Positions 46,807-57,559 of a DNA stretch of 64,000 nt are shown one piece after another. The notes under the pieces are model-generated. The model was given only the letters and a program-made list of their open reading frames with translations, searched no databases and was not told where the DNA came from. Numbering within the stretch: position 1 is the stretch's first letter; each line of letters opens with the position of its first letter. The stretch comes from Cristatella mucedo. Its lineage: Eukaryota; Bryozoa; Phylactolaemata; Cristatellidae. The position numbers and the translations under genes are program-made. The stretch lies in NCBI GenBank assembly GCA_009760855.2, contig WPIO01000005.1:3308501-3372500 (forward strand), in the 5' to 3' direction.

Positions 46807-48195
46807 ACCTCAGAAGATGCGCCGTGTTAAGCGAAGTCTTATACGCCGCTTTGAGAAGTCTGGGTCTGATGAAGATGTAGTCAATTTCAAAGACTTCCTT
46901 TGAGTCTATACCCGTAAGCTTAGAAAAGCCTGCACTTCTTTTTCACTCAAAATCTAAAGTCCTGCCAGTTAGACCCAAAACAAATTTACAAGACGGTAAA
47001 CAATTTGCTGGTCATTACTGAGAGGTCTCACTCCCCAGATATTAACGTCTCGGTCGAAAAGTTTTCAGCCTTCTTGACTGAAAAACTGCCCAAATTCGTG
47101 CCTCCGTGCAGCCTTCTCTGATTAAAACCATTGCTGAATGGAAACCTGTGACCTTCCTTAAGAGATTTTCTGAGGCTTCTGTGTGCTGTGTTGCAACTGT
47201 GGTCTAGTAAAAAGAGCTCGTCTCCTGAAGACCCTATACCCCTCTATTGTCTTAACTGGAAGACAAACTTAGCGTAACCATAAATGAGATTTGTAATGCT
47301 TCTCTGGAAAAAGGTTGAACCCAATTCCTTCAAATCGACCATTCTTAGACCGATACTTAAAAAGCCTGGATTAGATGCAGACGTCCTTGCAAACTAACGC
47401 CCAGTTTTCCTTCTTCCTTTTTTGTCTAAGATTCTTAAAAAAAAATAGTCACTGAGCTGCTGATAGTACACATCGAAAAAATGAAATGTTAGAAAAATTT
47501 CATTTGGGGTTCAAGCGGCAGCACTTCATAGAACCACTCTACCCCATATACTCAATGGCATCCTAAGCAATTACGATGACATTCCCGTCATCGTTGTTGC
47601 TTGAATGCCCTAGCGTGTTCTACATAAAACAGATGCCTTCGACACCATTGATTACAATATCCTATTTAAACGACTGAGAACAACGACCGGTCTCAGACGA
47701 GGCACATGCGTGCTTTATATTGTACTCGTCCGATCGTGTTCAATCAATCTCGTTTGGGGGTCAGGTTTCATGCACCAGACGAGTCACCTGTGGAGTCCCT
47801 CAGGGGTCCATCCTCGGTTCCTTGCTGTTCTTCCTTTATACTCAACCTCTGCCAAAAGTGATTCGGGCCCAAGGAATAGGCAATCATTTTTATCCTGATG
47901 ATAACCAGCTGCATTTTTTCTTTTAAACCTGCTGCAGCTACCGATAAACTGAATGCTTGTCTTGCAGACATTCGATCCTTGAAGTCGGCAAATTTCCTTA
48001 AACTAAACGACGATAAAGCCAAACTGCTGCTCATATTACACCCACAGTGTGTGGCTGGACTAGAATGTTTTTCTAATAGGTAATGCTGCCGTTCGACCAT
48101 CACCTTGCATTCGAAATTTGGGTGTCGTCTTCGACAGCTGCCTAAATTTATATAGCTTTGTCAAAAAGACTGCTTCCACAGCTAGCCATCCGATA

Positions 48196-48360
48196 ACTTC
48201 TGACAATACCATGTTATTCATTTTGTTTGTTTTTCAAGCATGATTTTACTTACTATTCTATTGCGTATCACTTTGCAGCAAATGTAAAACGCCTAGAAAG
48301 AGATTAAGTTCTCTGAGGGCGCTTTATCAAGTGCAATATTATTATTATTATTATTATAAT
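48196..48360 (+). mobile_element. LINE-A tail joined to LINE-B
   Basis: CATGTTATTCATTTTGTTTG, GCAAATGTAAAACGCCTAGA, AAGAGATTAAGTTCTCTGAG, GGCGCTTTATCAAGTGC and (ATT)n. The preceding bases are LINE-B coding sequence, so either the families share this 3' UTR or the copy is a chimera. Confidence 0.88.
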
Positions 48361-49630
48361 GACCAGGATGGTTTGATAGACCAGACTTCACAAGCTGGTT
48401 TGATGGACCAGACTTCTTCTCGTCTATTAAACCAGCCAGCCCGTCCCACCAGCTTCGTCTCAGCCTCCCATCTGCCACTCCGCTGGCTTAAAGAGACAGG
48501 CGTCGCATGTCGGGCCCGGCTCTGCCAGCTCCGCTATTAGATTTGAGCCGCCAACACTCGGTGCTCAAGACTGGTGTTCAGAAACGGTGCTCAGAGATTC
48601 GCTATCGCTGACTGTCACCTTTGTTGCCTGGGTGAATTTTCTGCCAGCCTGTTGCTATAAGCATAACATGGGATAGAGCTTGTAATCTTAATACCCAAAC
48701 GGGCCGAAAAGTATCGAAATTCATAACTGGTGAACTGTGGGAAATTGCGACTAACTCATTCTTCCGGGATTCCAAAACTTGGGGCTGGTATATCAAAGTC
48801 TTGCAAGACGTTCTTCGAGGGCACTACGGAAATTTTTTTCTGAAGTGACAAATTTGTCATAATAATTGAGAGTCAACGTTTAGTCACTTCGATCGAAATA
48901 GAGCAGGTCAGTTGCCAGCTTCCGGTGCGGCTATTTCTGGAAAGCCCGCACCACAGAGGTCATAGGCGGGTCTGCATTTCAAGTTTCCAGACATTTGCTT
49001 CCAGCCGTCACTCAGTCCTCATTGTCTGGTGCGTAGCTAACAGGCCAGTTGACCAACGTCTTGAAAAGTGCGATAGTTTCGACAATGCCAAAATGAACTC
49101 GCTACAGATACTGCCAAGCCTGCTGTCGAAATGACTGATGGATGATGACTGTTCACATATAAAGATCAGGTCACTATGGGTCGACAAATCGAGTACTACT
49201 CGCCTATAAGGGCCCAAACGACTTGGCAGCTATCGGCGTTTACCTGGCAACCCAGTCGCAAGGAACATAAGCGGGGCTTGAAGCATTTCGTCGGCGGCTG
49301 TCTCTCATCGTCTGCAGGCTTCTCGTTGCTCGTAGATCAGTTGGGTCTAGTTCAGAACCGCTGTCACCTGTTAATAGTCTCAGCAAAAGATCTTTGTGTA
49401 ACACCGCAAAAGATGTAAATCGCTTTCTAGCGACTTTACGTCAGCTGGATCAGCGTCAGCACGCACAAGCGAACGTGAGAAATTATAAACCCAGTATATG
49501 CTTCGTGCAAAATGTCCGTTTTGAGCATATTTTGAAAGTGGTAAAGTCTTGTGATTCTATATTTGTTAATTCAAGGGAGGTCGTTTGGTCAGTCGGAAGT
49601 TAGTTGGCGGCTGTTGTAGCAGACCAACAA
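48361..49630. other. No supported gene
   Basis: A short imperfect repeat (GGTTTGATAGACCAGACTTC / GGTTTGATGGACCAGACTTC) lies at 48369-48423. Nothing else recognised. Confidence 0.35.
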
Positions 49631-49770
49631 ATGGTGGTTTGGTCCAGTGGTTAATGTGCTCGGCCCGACCACGGTCTGGCTGAGGTTGTGGGCTCGAGCC
49701 CCGAGGCACATGTGAAGCGCCTGAATAGTGATTAAGTTCTCTTAGGGCGCTATACAAACGAACTATATTA
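49631..49770 (+). mobile_element. SINE-1 copy
   Basis: GGTTTGGTCCAGTGGTTAAT, GGTTGTGGGCTCGAGCCCC, GTGAAGCGCCTGAATAGTGA, TTCTCTTAGGGCGCTATACA. Confidence 0.92.
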
Positions 49771-49930
49771 AAGGTGCGGTCTCCTAAGGATTAGAGTTTG
49801 GCTGAAGTCACGAGCAGATGCTACAGGAGAGATGCTCACCTTGCCTATTTTGAGGGTTGGGCTTGCCAATTTCGGGGTACTGCTAGGTTTGCCCATGACT
49901 AAGTTGGTCTCATCATTCAATTTGATCCGG
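49771..49930 (-). mobile_element. LINE-A coding fragment, reversed
   Basis: On the minus strand corresponds to the post-RT region (the reversed CATGACTAAGTTGGTCTCAT matches the coding for TNLVMGK-type sequence). Preceded by GCGGTCTCCTAAGGATTAGA from further downstream in the element, so internally deleted. Confidence 0.65.
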
Positions 49931-51104
49931 TGTCCGATAGGCAAATGTCAGTAGTACATGCAGCATGAGAGTTGAAAAGAAAGTTCTACATGCTGGAAGG
50001 CCTCGAGAGAGTTGAAGCACAAGTACAGCTGTTCGTCGTGCGCATTAAATGAAAGCTAATATTTTGCTTGGTGACAACATCGGGACGAGGTAGGGCACAA
50101 ATTGCCAGGAGAAATCACCAAGCACTGAGCCTGGGTTACCCTATACTTTAATACTCCTTCGGATTACTACTAACATTTGACATCTACAATAGGAATTCTC
50201 CTTCTGAGAAGTGACCTAAAATATTTCGGTGCAGGTAAAGCGATGCCAAGGCGAGTTGAGAGGCCCTTAAGAAATACTTATTTATCAATTCTATATAACG
50301 CTTCAGAGTGGTTCAACAAAACCAGAGATACTTTATCTAAGTTACCGACCGTTAGAACGTGTAATAAGCTCGCGGCAGCTTTAACTATTTGTAGTGATTG
50401 CTTCAAAGCCGGAGTTGAATTCAAAGCTTTCTAGGTTTTGAAGTTTCGATATCAGAGTCTGCTGGGTGAATCCCCACAGGCAGTGTGCCTATGCTGTACC
50501 AAGCGACGTCACCTTGACCTGCAGTGCAGTGCAACACTGGATGACTCAGCACAGCAGGTCTATTAGTTGGAGCCGCAGATCACTACTGACTGGCTGGACG
50601 TCACGTGTTCCTAGGCTAATTGAACTCTTCCTCTGCCACCCCAGCTACTGCTGATCGGAGCGTGTCCTTCAAGAGTAGCAAATGACAACATGATTCGTAA
50701 GTACGATGGCTCACTCAGCCAATAGTTATCATTTAGTACTAGTACTAGTACATATTGAACCTGTTTCTCGCATAAACTTTGTCCGTATTTGCCAAGGTCC
50801 GCGATTTATTGTCAGCTGCATTATTAAAGCTCGTAATTTTCTCGATCATTTACAAGGTAAATGGCTTCACCTAAGCACGGGATCTCGTAAAGCTTAGCTG
50901 GTCAGCCACTAGGAACTTCGGTAGCGAGACTTCGAATAAATTGCAGAAGTTCTTTAGCAAATTAAGGATTTTTAAGGGGTTTGTGGTAGCTTTCAACCAA
51001 CAGTTGATGCCCAAAGGTGTAGGTGTGAAAAAATTCAAGGCCAAATGAACAGCCGTCATGTATTTTTCTTTTACGGCATGCCAAGGCCACGAGCCTTGCT
51101 TGCT
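49931..51104. other. No recognised feature
   Basis: Short frames only; no splice-flanked exon or repeat family recognised. Confidence 0.3.
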
Positions 51105-51228
51105 GTCATTGAGCGTGCTACCACAAACCATTCGATCGTTCTTCCTTTGCAGAAAATGTAAAAGTGCTAAGACAAAGGTTGAGTTCTCTGAGGGAGCTAT
51201 ATCAAATGTGTTATTATTGTTATTATTA
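51105..51228 (+). mobile_element. LINE-A tail fragment
   Basis: CTACCACAAACCATTCGATC, TTGCAGAAAATGTAAAAGTG, TTGAGTTCTCTGAGGGAGCT and (TTA)n. Confidence 0.85.
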
Positions 51229-52335
51229 TTGCTGATCTGGGGTCAAAGTGCAAGGGGCGCGTGCGACAGTTCTCTTGCTTTACATCAGCAATGCTTAAAA
51301 GTCATTCTGAGAAGCATTCACCGACCGCGTAACCGCCAACTTCGCATAAGAATAGCGATTGAACTTGGACCGCTTATATCTTTTATTCCTACGGATGGAG
51401 CGGCTCTCTGCCCAGGCATCTACGGCGGACAACCTGAGCCGCTCCTCGATCGCTCGTGCACGCAGTCAGCCGGCTCTGGTGCGGTGAGGGATGGATGTGG
51501 TGGCATGGGGTTAAGTGATTTTACCTGGAGGACCGGGAGGGGCAAGATGAGAACGAGGTTGGATCGCAGGACGCCGGCCTGTGCGCATCTCTGCGAGAGC
51601 GCCGCTTGAGTTCGGTGGAAATGCATGAGGTATTTGCCTTCGCAAAGGCAAATTTTCAACCACAACATGTGTGCTTTAATGTCGTCAAAGACTTTCACCT
51701 TGTCAGCGTCTCAGCTCCTTCTCGTCAACCAATTTCCAGCCCTAATCCGCTGCGGAATACCTGTAAAAGTCTCCGGGGCCTCAGACTGAGTCAGAGCGAA
51801 TGTAGTGTTACAAACGGGCTGCGGCGATGCAGTTTCTGAACAAATGTCCAAAGGCAGCAATCACAGCGCTCGCAATCGCTCTAGTGCTTCATGCCGTGTA
51901 GCGTATAGCGGCGGCGCCCGCATCTCGAATCGTGGCCATCGACTGCTAGGTGCAGCGCCACTACACGCAATTACGACGAAGGTAAGAAGTAACAGTAGCA
52001 ATGAAGAGCATTAATGCTTTAATACAGCAAGTCCATATCCACAACGTTGAGGTCTATTTGACAGCGACGGGGGCTTATAAAAATCCAGTACCGCCTGTAG
52101 CGCACCAACTAATGCGTATTAGCTGTATATACAGTACAGTTCATTTAAATAAAAGAGTCAATTCGTATGAATAGCGATTTATAGTTCATTGCCATTTATG
52201 GTGGTGCTGATCGCATTGGGGCCAGTTTATGGCCCGCTGATATTTGTAACATGAACGGGGAATTTCTGAAAACGGTGAAATCTTTTTTCAGTGTTCAGAA
52301 AATTGCCTGTTAAAAGATAAAATAGTTATAAATGC
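51229..52335. other. No supported gene
   Basis: GC-rich patch at 51380-51620 with frames on both strands, none convincing. AT-rich beyond 52000. Confidence 0.3.
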
Positions 52336-52339
52336 AATC

Positions 52340-52650
52340 GCAAATTTTGGTGGTTGACAGATGATCTGAACATAGTAAATATAATTATTTTGTAAGAAGT
52401 ACTTAAACCGGAAGTAGTACATCGAGTTCAACAAAATGATTTTTTTTTAAACGTTACCTCCCGAACCGAGCGATCGTGGGGAACTTTGTAAATATAAGGT
52501 ACTCAGCCCTAAACGGACTCACAAAACATCACTTCAAACAATGAAAAAACTTTAAATTTTCAAAATAATGACAGGCCTCCACGAGGTCAAACGTCTGACT
52601 GGTAGTTGAAACACATCATAAAAGCGTAAATCCTATTGGCCGGGGCATAG
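52340..52650. repeat. Unknown repeat R2, copy 1
   Basis: Diverged direct repeat of 54470-54790. The best anchor is CCGGAAGTAGTACATCGAG; others are AATTATTTTGTAA, CTTTGTAA, CCTAAA-GGAC and AATGACA. Family not recognised. Confidence 0.75.
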
Positions 52651-52904
52651 TCCCACCTCCCCCCTCCCCCGCGTAGCTCCTAGCAACCGGCTTCAAACAG
52701 CATTCCAAGGCTGGACGCTTTTGTCTTGGGATATGGATTTATGAGATGAGTCACAGCTTCGGGGCGATAACTGGACCTGAGGCACTCGGGCTTTCACTTC
52801 TGTGTCAGGAGCCAACGAAGCAAGTGCTGCTAGGAGAGCAAGGAAATACATTCGGTTGGCGCTTGCGACTGAGCTGCACATTCTTCTATGCTTTGCAGCC
52901 CCCT

Positions 52905-52998
52905 AAGAAAAATTCGTCAATATCCAGGCGCTTTGCATGTGCCATAGGGCTCGAGCCCGGGACTCTGGCAGTTAAAGCTGAACACCTTAGCCCTGGAC
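52905..52998 (-). mobile_element. SINE-1 head fragment, reversed
   Basis: In plus orientation: CCAGGCGCTTTGCATGTGCC, GGGCTCGAGCCCGGGAC, ACCTTAGCCCTGGAC, the reverse of tail start, B-box and A-box order in SINE-1. Confidence 0.65.
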
Positions 52999-53402
52999 GT
53001 TGAACTCTTCGTTCAATAATAAAAGCAAGGTAAACGCTCGCGCGATGTAGGTGCGAGTCGCCGCTGCTGTAGCGCGTTGCCCGCTTCCGTATGCTAGCTC
53101 GGTAGGCAGGTGTGCCATAAGTAGGTCGCCCTGCCTGAAGCGCCCAGGCGCGATAGTCCCCAAGGTTACCAGGGCTAGGAGCTCGATAGTACGCATCGAA
53201 TCGAATTGCAAAGCACGAATTTGGGTATTTTACTGAACTTCATTTGCAGGCGCATAATAAGTGTGGGCATCTAGTTAAGTTTTATTACCACGCTCGTTGT
53301 AAACACTCGCCAAGACAAATGAACGGACCTGGTCTTACCTACGGAGCGTTCTTGCGAGAGGGCGGAATACTGTAGGAAAACTGGAAGACTGCGGAATACT
53401 GG

Positions 53403-53548
53403 AGCTGGATTGGTCCAGCGGTTAAGGCGCTCGCCCCGGCCAGGGTCTGGTTGAGGTCGCGAGCTCGAGCCCCGAGGCATATGTGAAGCGCCTGAATAGA
53501 GATTAGGTTCTCTTGGGGCGCTATACAAATGAATTATATTTATATTTT
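53403..53548 (+). mobile_element. SINE-1 copy
   Basis: GGATTGGTCCAGCGGTTAAG, GAGGTCGCGAGCTCGAGCCC, GTGAAGCGCCTGAATAGAGA, TAGGTTCTCTTGGGGCGC, then ATACAAATGAATTATA. Confidence 0.94.
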
Positions 53549-54094
53549 TATTTTACCCGTATTTAGGTCACCTGCGTCAATTGTTCGAGCACGACCGCCT
53601 AGATCGAGGGCCCGAGCGCCACTGAGGGCTGCTAGCGGCACCAATTAGGACAGGCAGTGGCCTTTGCAGAATAAATTACGCCTCGATGCCACAATCTTCG
53701 TTTCACCCCGGTTTCTAACTGGAAAAGCTGACCGCTTCTAGCGCCCCACGCTTAGATAAAGAAAGACACAGAGGTCTGTTTTGTTAATCAAAAGCATTTT
53801 TTCCCTTCATCACCAAAGCAATGGCAGGTAAACCCTAGTTCTAAAGCATAGTGCTAAATCCCTAGCCGGGAAAGCGCGCACACACGCACACGTGCGCACG
53901 CACACATAGACATGAAATGTGAGCCGCTGTAGCTATGCCTACGTGTTCGGTGGTTTCTGATGAATTCTCCACCGGCCGCTGCCTCTAGCTCATCCGCGGT
54001 GTCGATCGCTAGTTTGAGTGCCCACCCGCATCTCTGGTATTACTAGACACGAGTCAGGCACCTGTTGGGCAGTGGCGGCCTTGAGCAAGTATCA

Positions 54095-54243
54095 ATACAG
54101 CAATTCATCGCCATAAGACAACTTAATCTCTATTCAGGCGCTTCACATCTGCCACGGGTCTTGAGCTTACCGCCATGGTTTTCAAATGCATTCACCTTTA
54201 CCTCGGTCTTATAAGGCGAGCACCTCAAACATTGGGCCAAAGC
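54095..54243 (-). mobile_element. SINE-1 copy, reversed and diverged
   Basis: In plus orientation ACAACTTAATCTCTATTCAG, GCGCTTCACATCTGCC, GGGTCTTGAGCTTACC, GAGCACCTCAAACATTGGGC. Confidence 0.75.
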
Positions 54244-54304
54244 AGCGCGGCAAAACCGCCATCGTGTTAACAGGGAGCTAGGACAAAAGATAAGAAACAT
54301 CTTA

Positions 54305-54405
54305 ATAATGACAATAATAATAACATATTTGATAAAGCGTCCTCAAAGAACTCAATCTCTTCCTAGGCCCTTTACATTTGCTGCAAAAGAAACACCTTAA
54401 CGGAA
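54305..54405 (-). mobile_element. LINE-A tail, reversed
   Basis: (AATA)n, TTTGATAAAGCGTCCTCAAA, GAACTCAATCTCTTCCTAGG, CCCTTTACATTTGCTGCAAA. Confidence 0.9.
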
Positions 54406-54469
54406 AATTTCCGAAAAAATGGTCCTAAATTTCAAAATTTTGGAAGTTTAAATTTTAGAAGACAAACAA

Positions 54470-54790
54470 GATATAAAGGCGATCCCTAGTTTTTAATTTT
54501 GGCAAATTACCGGAACATGGTAAAAAAAATTATTTTGTAAAACATCTCTACACCGGAAGTAGTACATCGAGCTCAATGATACGAGTTTCTCCGAATACAA
54601 TGGCGCCGGAGCAGTGTTTTTCAGCGAGCTTTGTAATTTGAACTTACTCATCCCTAAATGGACGGTGGATCGTCACATGAAACTAGGAAAAACGTAGAAT
54701 TTTCTAAATGATGACACGCCCAATTGAAGTCAACTGACCGACTCGCAATTATGACAATTCAAAAACGTAAACGCAAACCAGAGAAGTTAG
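54470..54790. repeat. Unknown repeat R2, copy 2
   Basis: Second copy of the 52340-52650 repeat, same orientation. It ends about 60 bp before the candidate exon at 54854. Confidence 0.75.
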
Positions 54791-54853
54791 GTTCCGCCCT
54801 TTGGGGGCCAGCTTCAACGAACGGCCGTACCAGGCTATTCCCCCTTTATTTAC

Positions 54854-55052
54854 TTGAAGTACCTACGTTTACAACGGTCGCGATATGCCCCCTTCTAGCA
54901 AGGCTAACCGGATGTGATTCCCATTCGGCAACGAGACCATCGTTAAGTTTAACGTAATCTACTGCCGCTGGGGCCGCTGTAGCTAACGAGTCCATTATCA
55001 TCGTACCTATTGAATCCTGGGACCGCAGATTCAGTTCGGCATCTAGCGCCAT
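54854..55052 (-). CDS. Candidate first exon, unknown minus-strand gene
   Basis: ATG at 55052 (G at +4), 66 codons and one base, then a usable donor GTAAATAAAG. The translation (MALDAELNLRSQDSIGTMIM ... EWESHPVSLARRGHIATVV) is protein-like and lies between repeats. The WE...ARRGHI stretch distantly recalls the conserved RRxGYMGH box of SAPS-type PP6 regulatory subunits, but the key GYMGHL residues are not there, so I do not assign it. No downstream exon found. Confidence 0.4.
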
Positions 55053-55425
55053 TTAAAAAGAAAACATCGTCCGTGGCTACGGCACCATGTTTCGGGGACC
55101 GTCGTGCTTCTAAGTAGCGCGTCCTTCAATGGGAATCATTCAGCAAATTTTTATTCACGGTGATTCAAGTTCTTATTCACGCCGTTTATAGCTGCGATTT
55201 GCTTATGCAAAAGCGCCGTACCCGAAACTACCCGATACCTGCAGGCAAGCTTCAGCAAAAATATATTCATGGCGCTACATATTGAAGTGTTAAAAATATA
55301 TTGTAATTGGTGCCGTAAAAATATCAATTTATTGTAGTGTCTATATGAAAAATCTCTATAAAATTGCAGTACTTATGGGGCAGTTTAGTTTTTAGCTTAA
55401 GTTTTAAGCTCTTCCAGAATCCTGA
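55053..55425. other. No recognised feature
   Basis: AT-rich flank upstream of the candidate first exon; no core promoter element named. Confidence 0.3.
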
Positions 55426-55429
55426 GTCT

Positions 55430-55793
55430 GATCACATTGTGTGAATCGCAGACTTCGTAAAGCGGTGCAGCGTGGTTGGTCACAGACACAAATTTATCAT
55501 TTTTACTTCGATGACGGTTAATTGTTTTGCAAGTCACCGTGGAAGACATCTCTTAATCTTAGATATGGATCGGACGTGATGGCTAGCTGTAGAAGCAGTC
55601 TTCTGAATGAAGATTTTAAAATGTAGGCAGCGGTCGAAAACGACACCTAAATTTCGAGCACGTGGTGATGGTCGCACAACAGCATCACCTATTAGAAGAG
55701 CAAAGCCTTTTAATCCGGCCACATGCTTAGCCTTGTAAGGTTTAATTGAGTTCTGAAGGTGTGTATTTATCTGTTTATTTAATTATTTGTGTG
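55430..55793 (-). mobile_element. LINE-B-derived fragment, reversed
   Basis: Minus-strand coding reads GLKGFALLIGDAVVRPSPRA, NLGVVFDRCLHFKIFIQKTA. It closely matches 58080-58345, including about 65 bp of non-LINE sequence at the 5' end that both copies share up to the bases TTATTTGTG (plus orientation). Confidence 0.88.
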
Positions 55794-55795
55794 GG

Positions 55796-57000
55796 ATGTT
55801 GTCATCGCAGGGATGGACTCCCTGATCTTGTCTATCTTCTGCACAAAGAATCGAGAGAAGCGATCGGCTAGATCATCACAAGGAACATCAGGTAAGGAGC
55901 TAATCTGGGAGCGGTTGAGGAGACGGTTGATCGTCGACATCAGCATTTTTGGATTGTGCATCTGTGATTCAACAATGTTTTTATAGAGGCTAGACTTGGC
56001 CTTTGCTAGGATCGATTGATTCGACCTACAGTAGTCTTCATATGCCTGTCGATGGACAGTCAGTCCTGATCTTTTGTATGTTTTTCAAGCTTGCGCTTAG
56101 TAGACCTGGCTAGTTTAATGTCTGTGGTAAACCATTGGCCGTCTGGGCGAGGGCGCACAGTACGCTTTGTCAGAGGTGCAAACTCTTCGAGCGTGTCAGC
56201 TAGTTTCGCGTTGTAGCTATCTACCAATGATGACAGTTCGGAGGGAGGACTGAGCAGCAGAGTTGAGCAGATATTCTCGCACGGACAGCATCGATGTCAA
56301 GGGTCTTGAGGTTTCGCGATTCACGGGTTATTTTAGTGGAGGAGGTGGGCACACCATGTAGATTGAATCAGATCTGCATGTAGTCAGATAAGCAGGATTT
56401 GGTAATAATTGGTGTTGACAATGTGCAGTTGTATGAGAAAATCTGGTCGAGTGTGTGACCATTGATGTGAGTAGGGCCATGCACATGAGCCACAAGAGAC
56501 AATGAGTCAGTCAATGCACGAAATTTGGTGCTGAAAGCGTCAGATAAGTTATCAAAGTGAACGTTGAAATCATCAATAACGAGGAAGGATCGATTTCTTG
56601 CACACAGAATCCAAATGATATCGGAGAAATCTGAGATAAAGGAGGATATGGTACCTGGTGGGCGACAAACTACTGCCACTATCGGTAGCTTTTTTTCGGA
56701 TGAGACCAAGAGAATTGATTTAAAAGACTGCTTCGAGGGTACTGCAAAAGGCTTGAAGTTGAATTTCGAGCGTACGATAATAGCAACTCCACCTCCAGTT
56801 TTGATTGATCTAGGGGTGTGAAAGAACGAGATACCAGATGAGGTAGCGTCTTTAATTGTCGGGCAGTTTATCGATTTAGCCAAGTTTCAGTTAGGACGAG
56901 CAGGTCAATCCATTTTCAGAAATAAGGTCGCTTATTACCAGAGGTTTATTGCACATTGAGCGAGGATTCCAAAGGCAAGCGTTAAGTCTGGCCTGATGAC
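55796..57000 (-). mobile_element. LINE-A 5' half with endonuclease domain, reversed
   Basis: Apurinic-type endonuclease of the LINE-A polyprotein, which nicks the target. On the minus strand: CLWNPRSMCNKPLVISDLI near 56970 and LVLTETWLN near 56890 (frameshifted). The 171-codon frame 56883-56368 follows, with TGGGVAIIVRSKFNFK, VAVVCRPPGT, FLVIDDFNVHFD, GPTHINGHTLDQIFS and the SDYMQ box (usually SDH). The linker runs to ADRFSRFFVQKIDKIRESI at about 55810, where it is cut and abuts the LINE-B fragment. The only endonuclease-bearing LINE-A piece here. Confidence 0.92.
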
Positions 57001-57189
57001 CACTAAGTTAGAGAGATTCACAGTGACGTATGTGGGGGAGCGTGCCGAGCGATTCGAGACAACGATAGGAATACCAAACGAGTGGGTACTCTGCTCGCAA
57101 TTCCCGCCCAACTAGTGGCGTCTGAGCTGGCGGTTCCGGCCACCTCGGCGGCTACGGGGTGCTTTTCTTTCGTTAATGCATAGTTCATT

Positions 57190-57425
57190 GTAGTCCGAAT
57201 TATTGTCGCGAATGGCACAAAACGCCAGCCGATGAGCAACACCACCAGTTTATTCCCCATACACACGGAGCAGGGCGAAGCACGACTCTCTTCGCCCCTC
57301 TCGCCCACCGGAGTCCCCCCCCCCCGACTCCCTTGGCAAAACAAACCACTAATCGCACGGCCCGGCTGCTTACCACATCGAGTGTCACAGCCCACTCGTA
57401 CAGCGATCAGGGGCAGTGTCATCAA
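57190..57425 (-). mobile_element. Possible solo LTR, reversed
   Basis: On the minus strand: a GC-rich U3-like part, a run of about 11 G (57316-57326), AATAAA at 57258, then 70 bp ending GGACTACA. LTR-like architecture only; ends and target duplication not established. Confidence 0.25.
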
Positions 57426-57559
57426 TTAACTAAATCCACATTCATGAATCTTAGCAACAACATTAATATCTAGGAATGCATTTGATCTACGATGACGAAG
57501 CGATAACAGCTGCTGACAATCATAACTAACATGCAGGTTACAAGCCGCCGGCGTGGGAG

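Larger units (their letters stand above)
45590..48195 (+). mobile_element. LINE-B, degraded full-span copy split by two SINE-1s
   Basis: A second CR1/L2-type family. The endonuclease domain starts at about 45640 with the coding sequence for FCLFNVRSLRAKESLI, then LLTKTWTTP, PPGVSFF, TATYRPPSGC. After the first SINE it continues with a GDF-type box (AGDFSTHADNPSNS, about 46191), a HVGGHILDL-type box (about 46305) and the LSD segment. RT motifs are TDAFDTIDYNILF (about 47633), VPQGSILGSLLF (about 47795), and PDDNQLHFF (Tyr-Ala of YADD changed). The post-RT region is SANFLKLNDDKAKLLL. Many stops and shifts: dead. Up to 350 bp before 45590 may also belong to it. Confidence 0.88.

Noticed and set aside
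57018-57425. 135-codon minus-strand ORF
   Set aside because: Contains an AATAAA, a long G run and LTR-like layout; the translation has no protein-like organisation.
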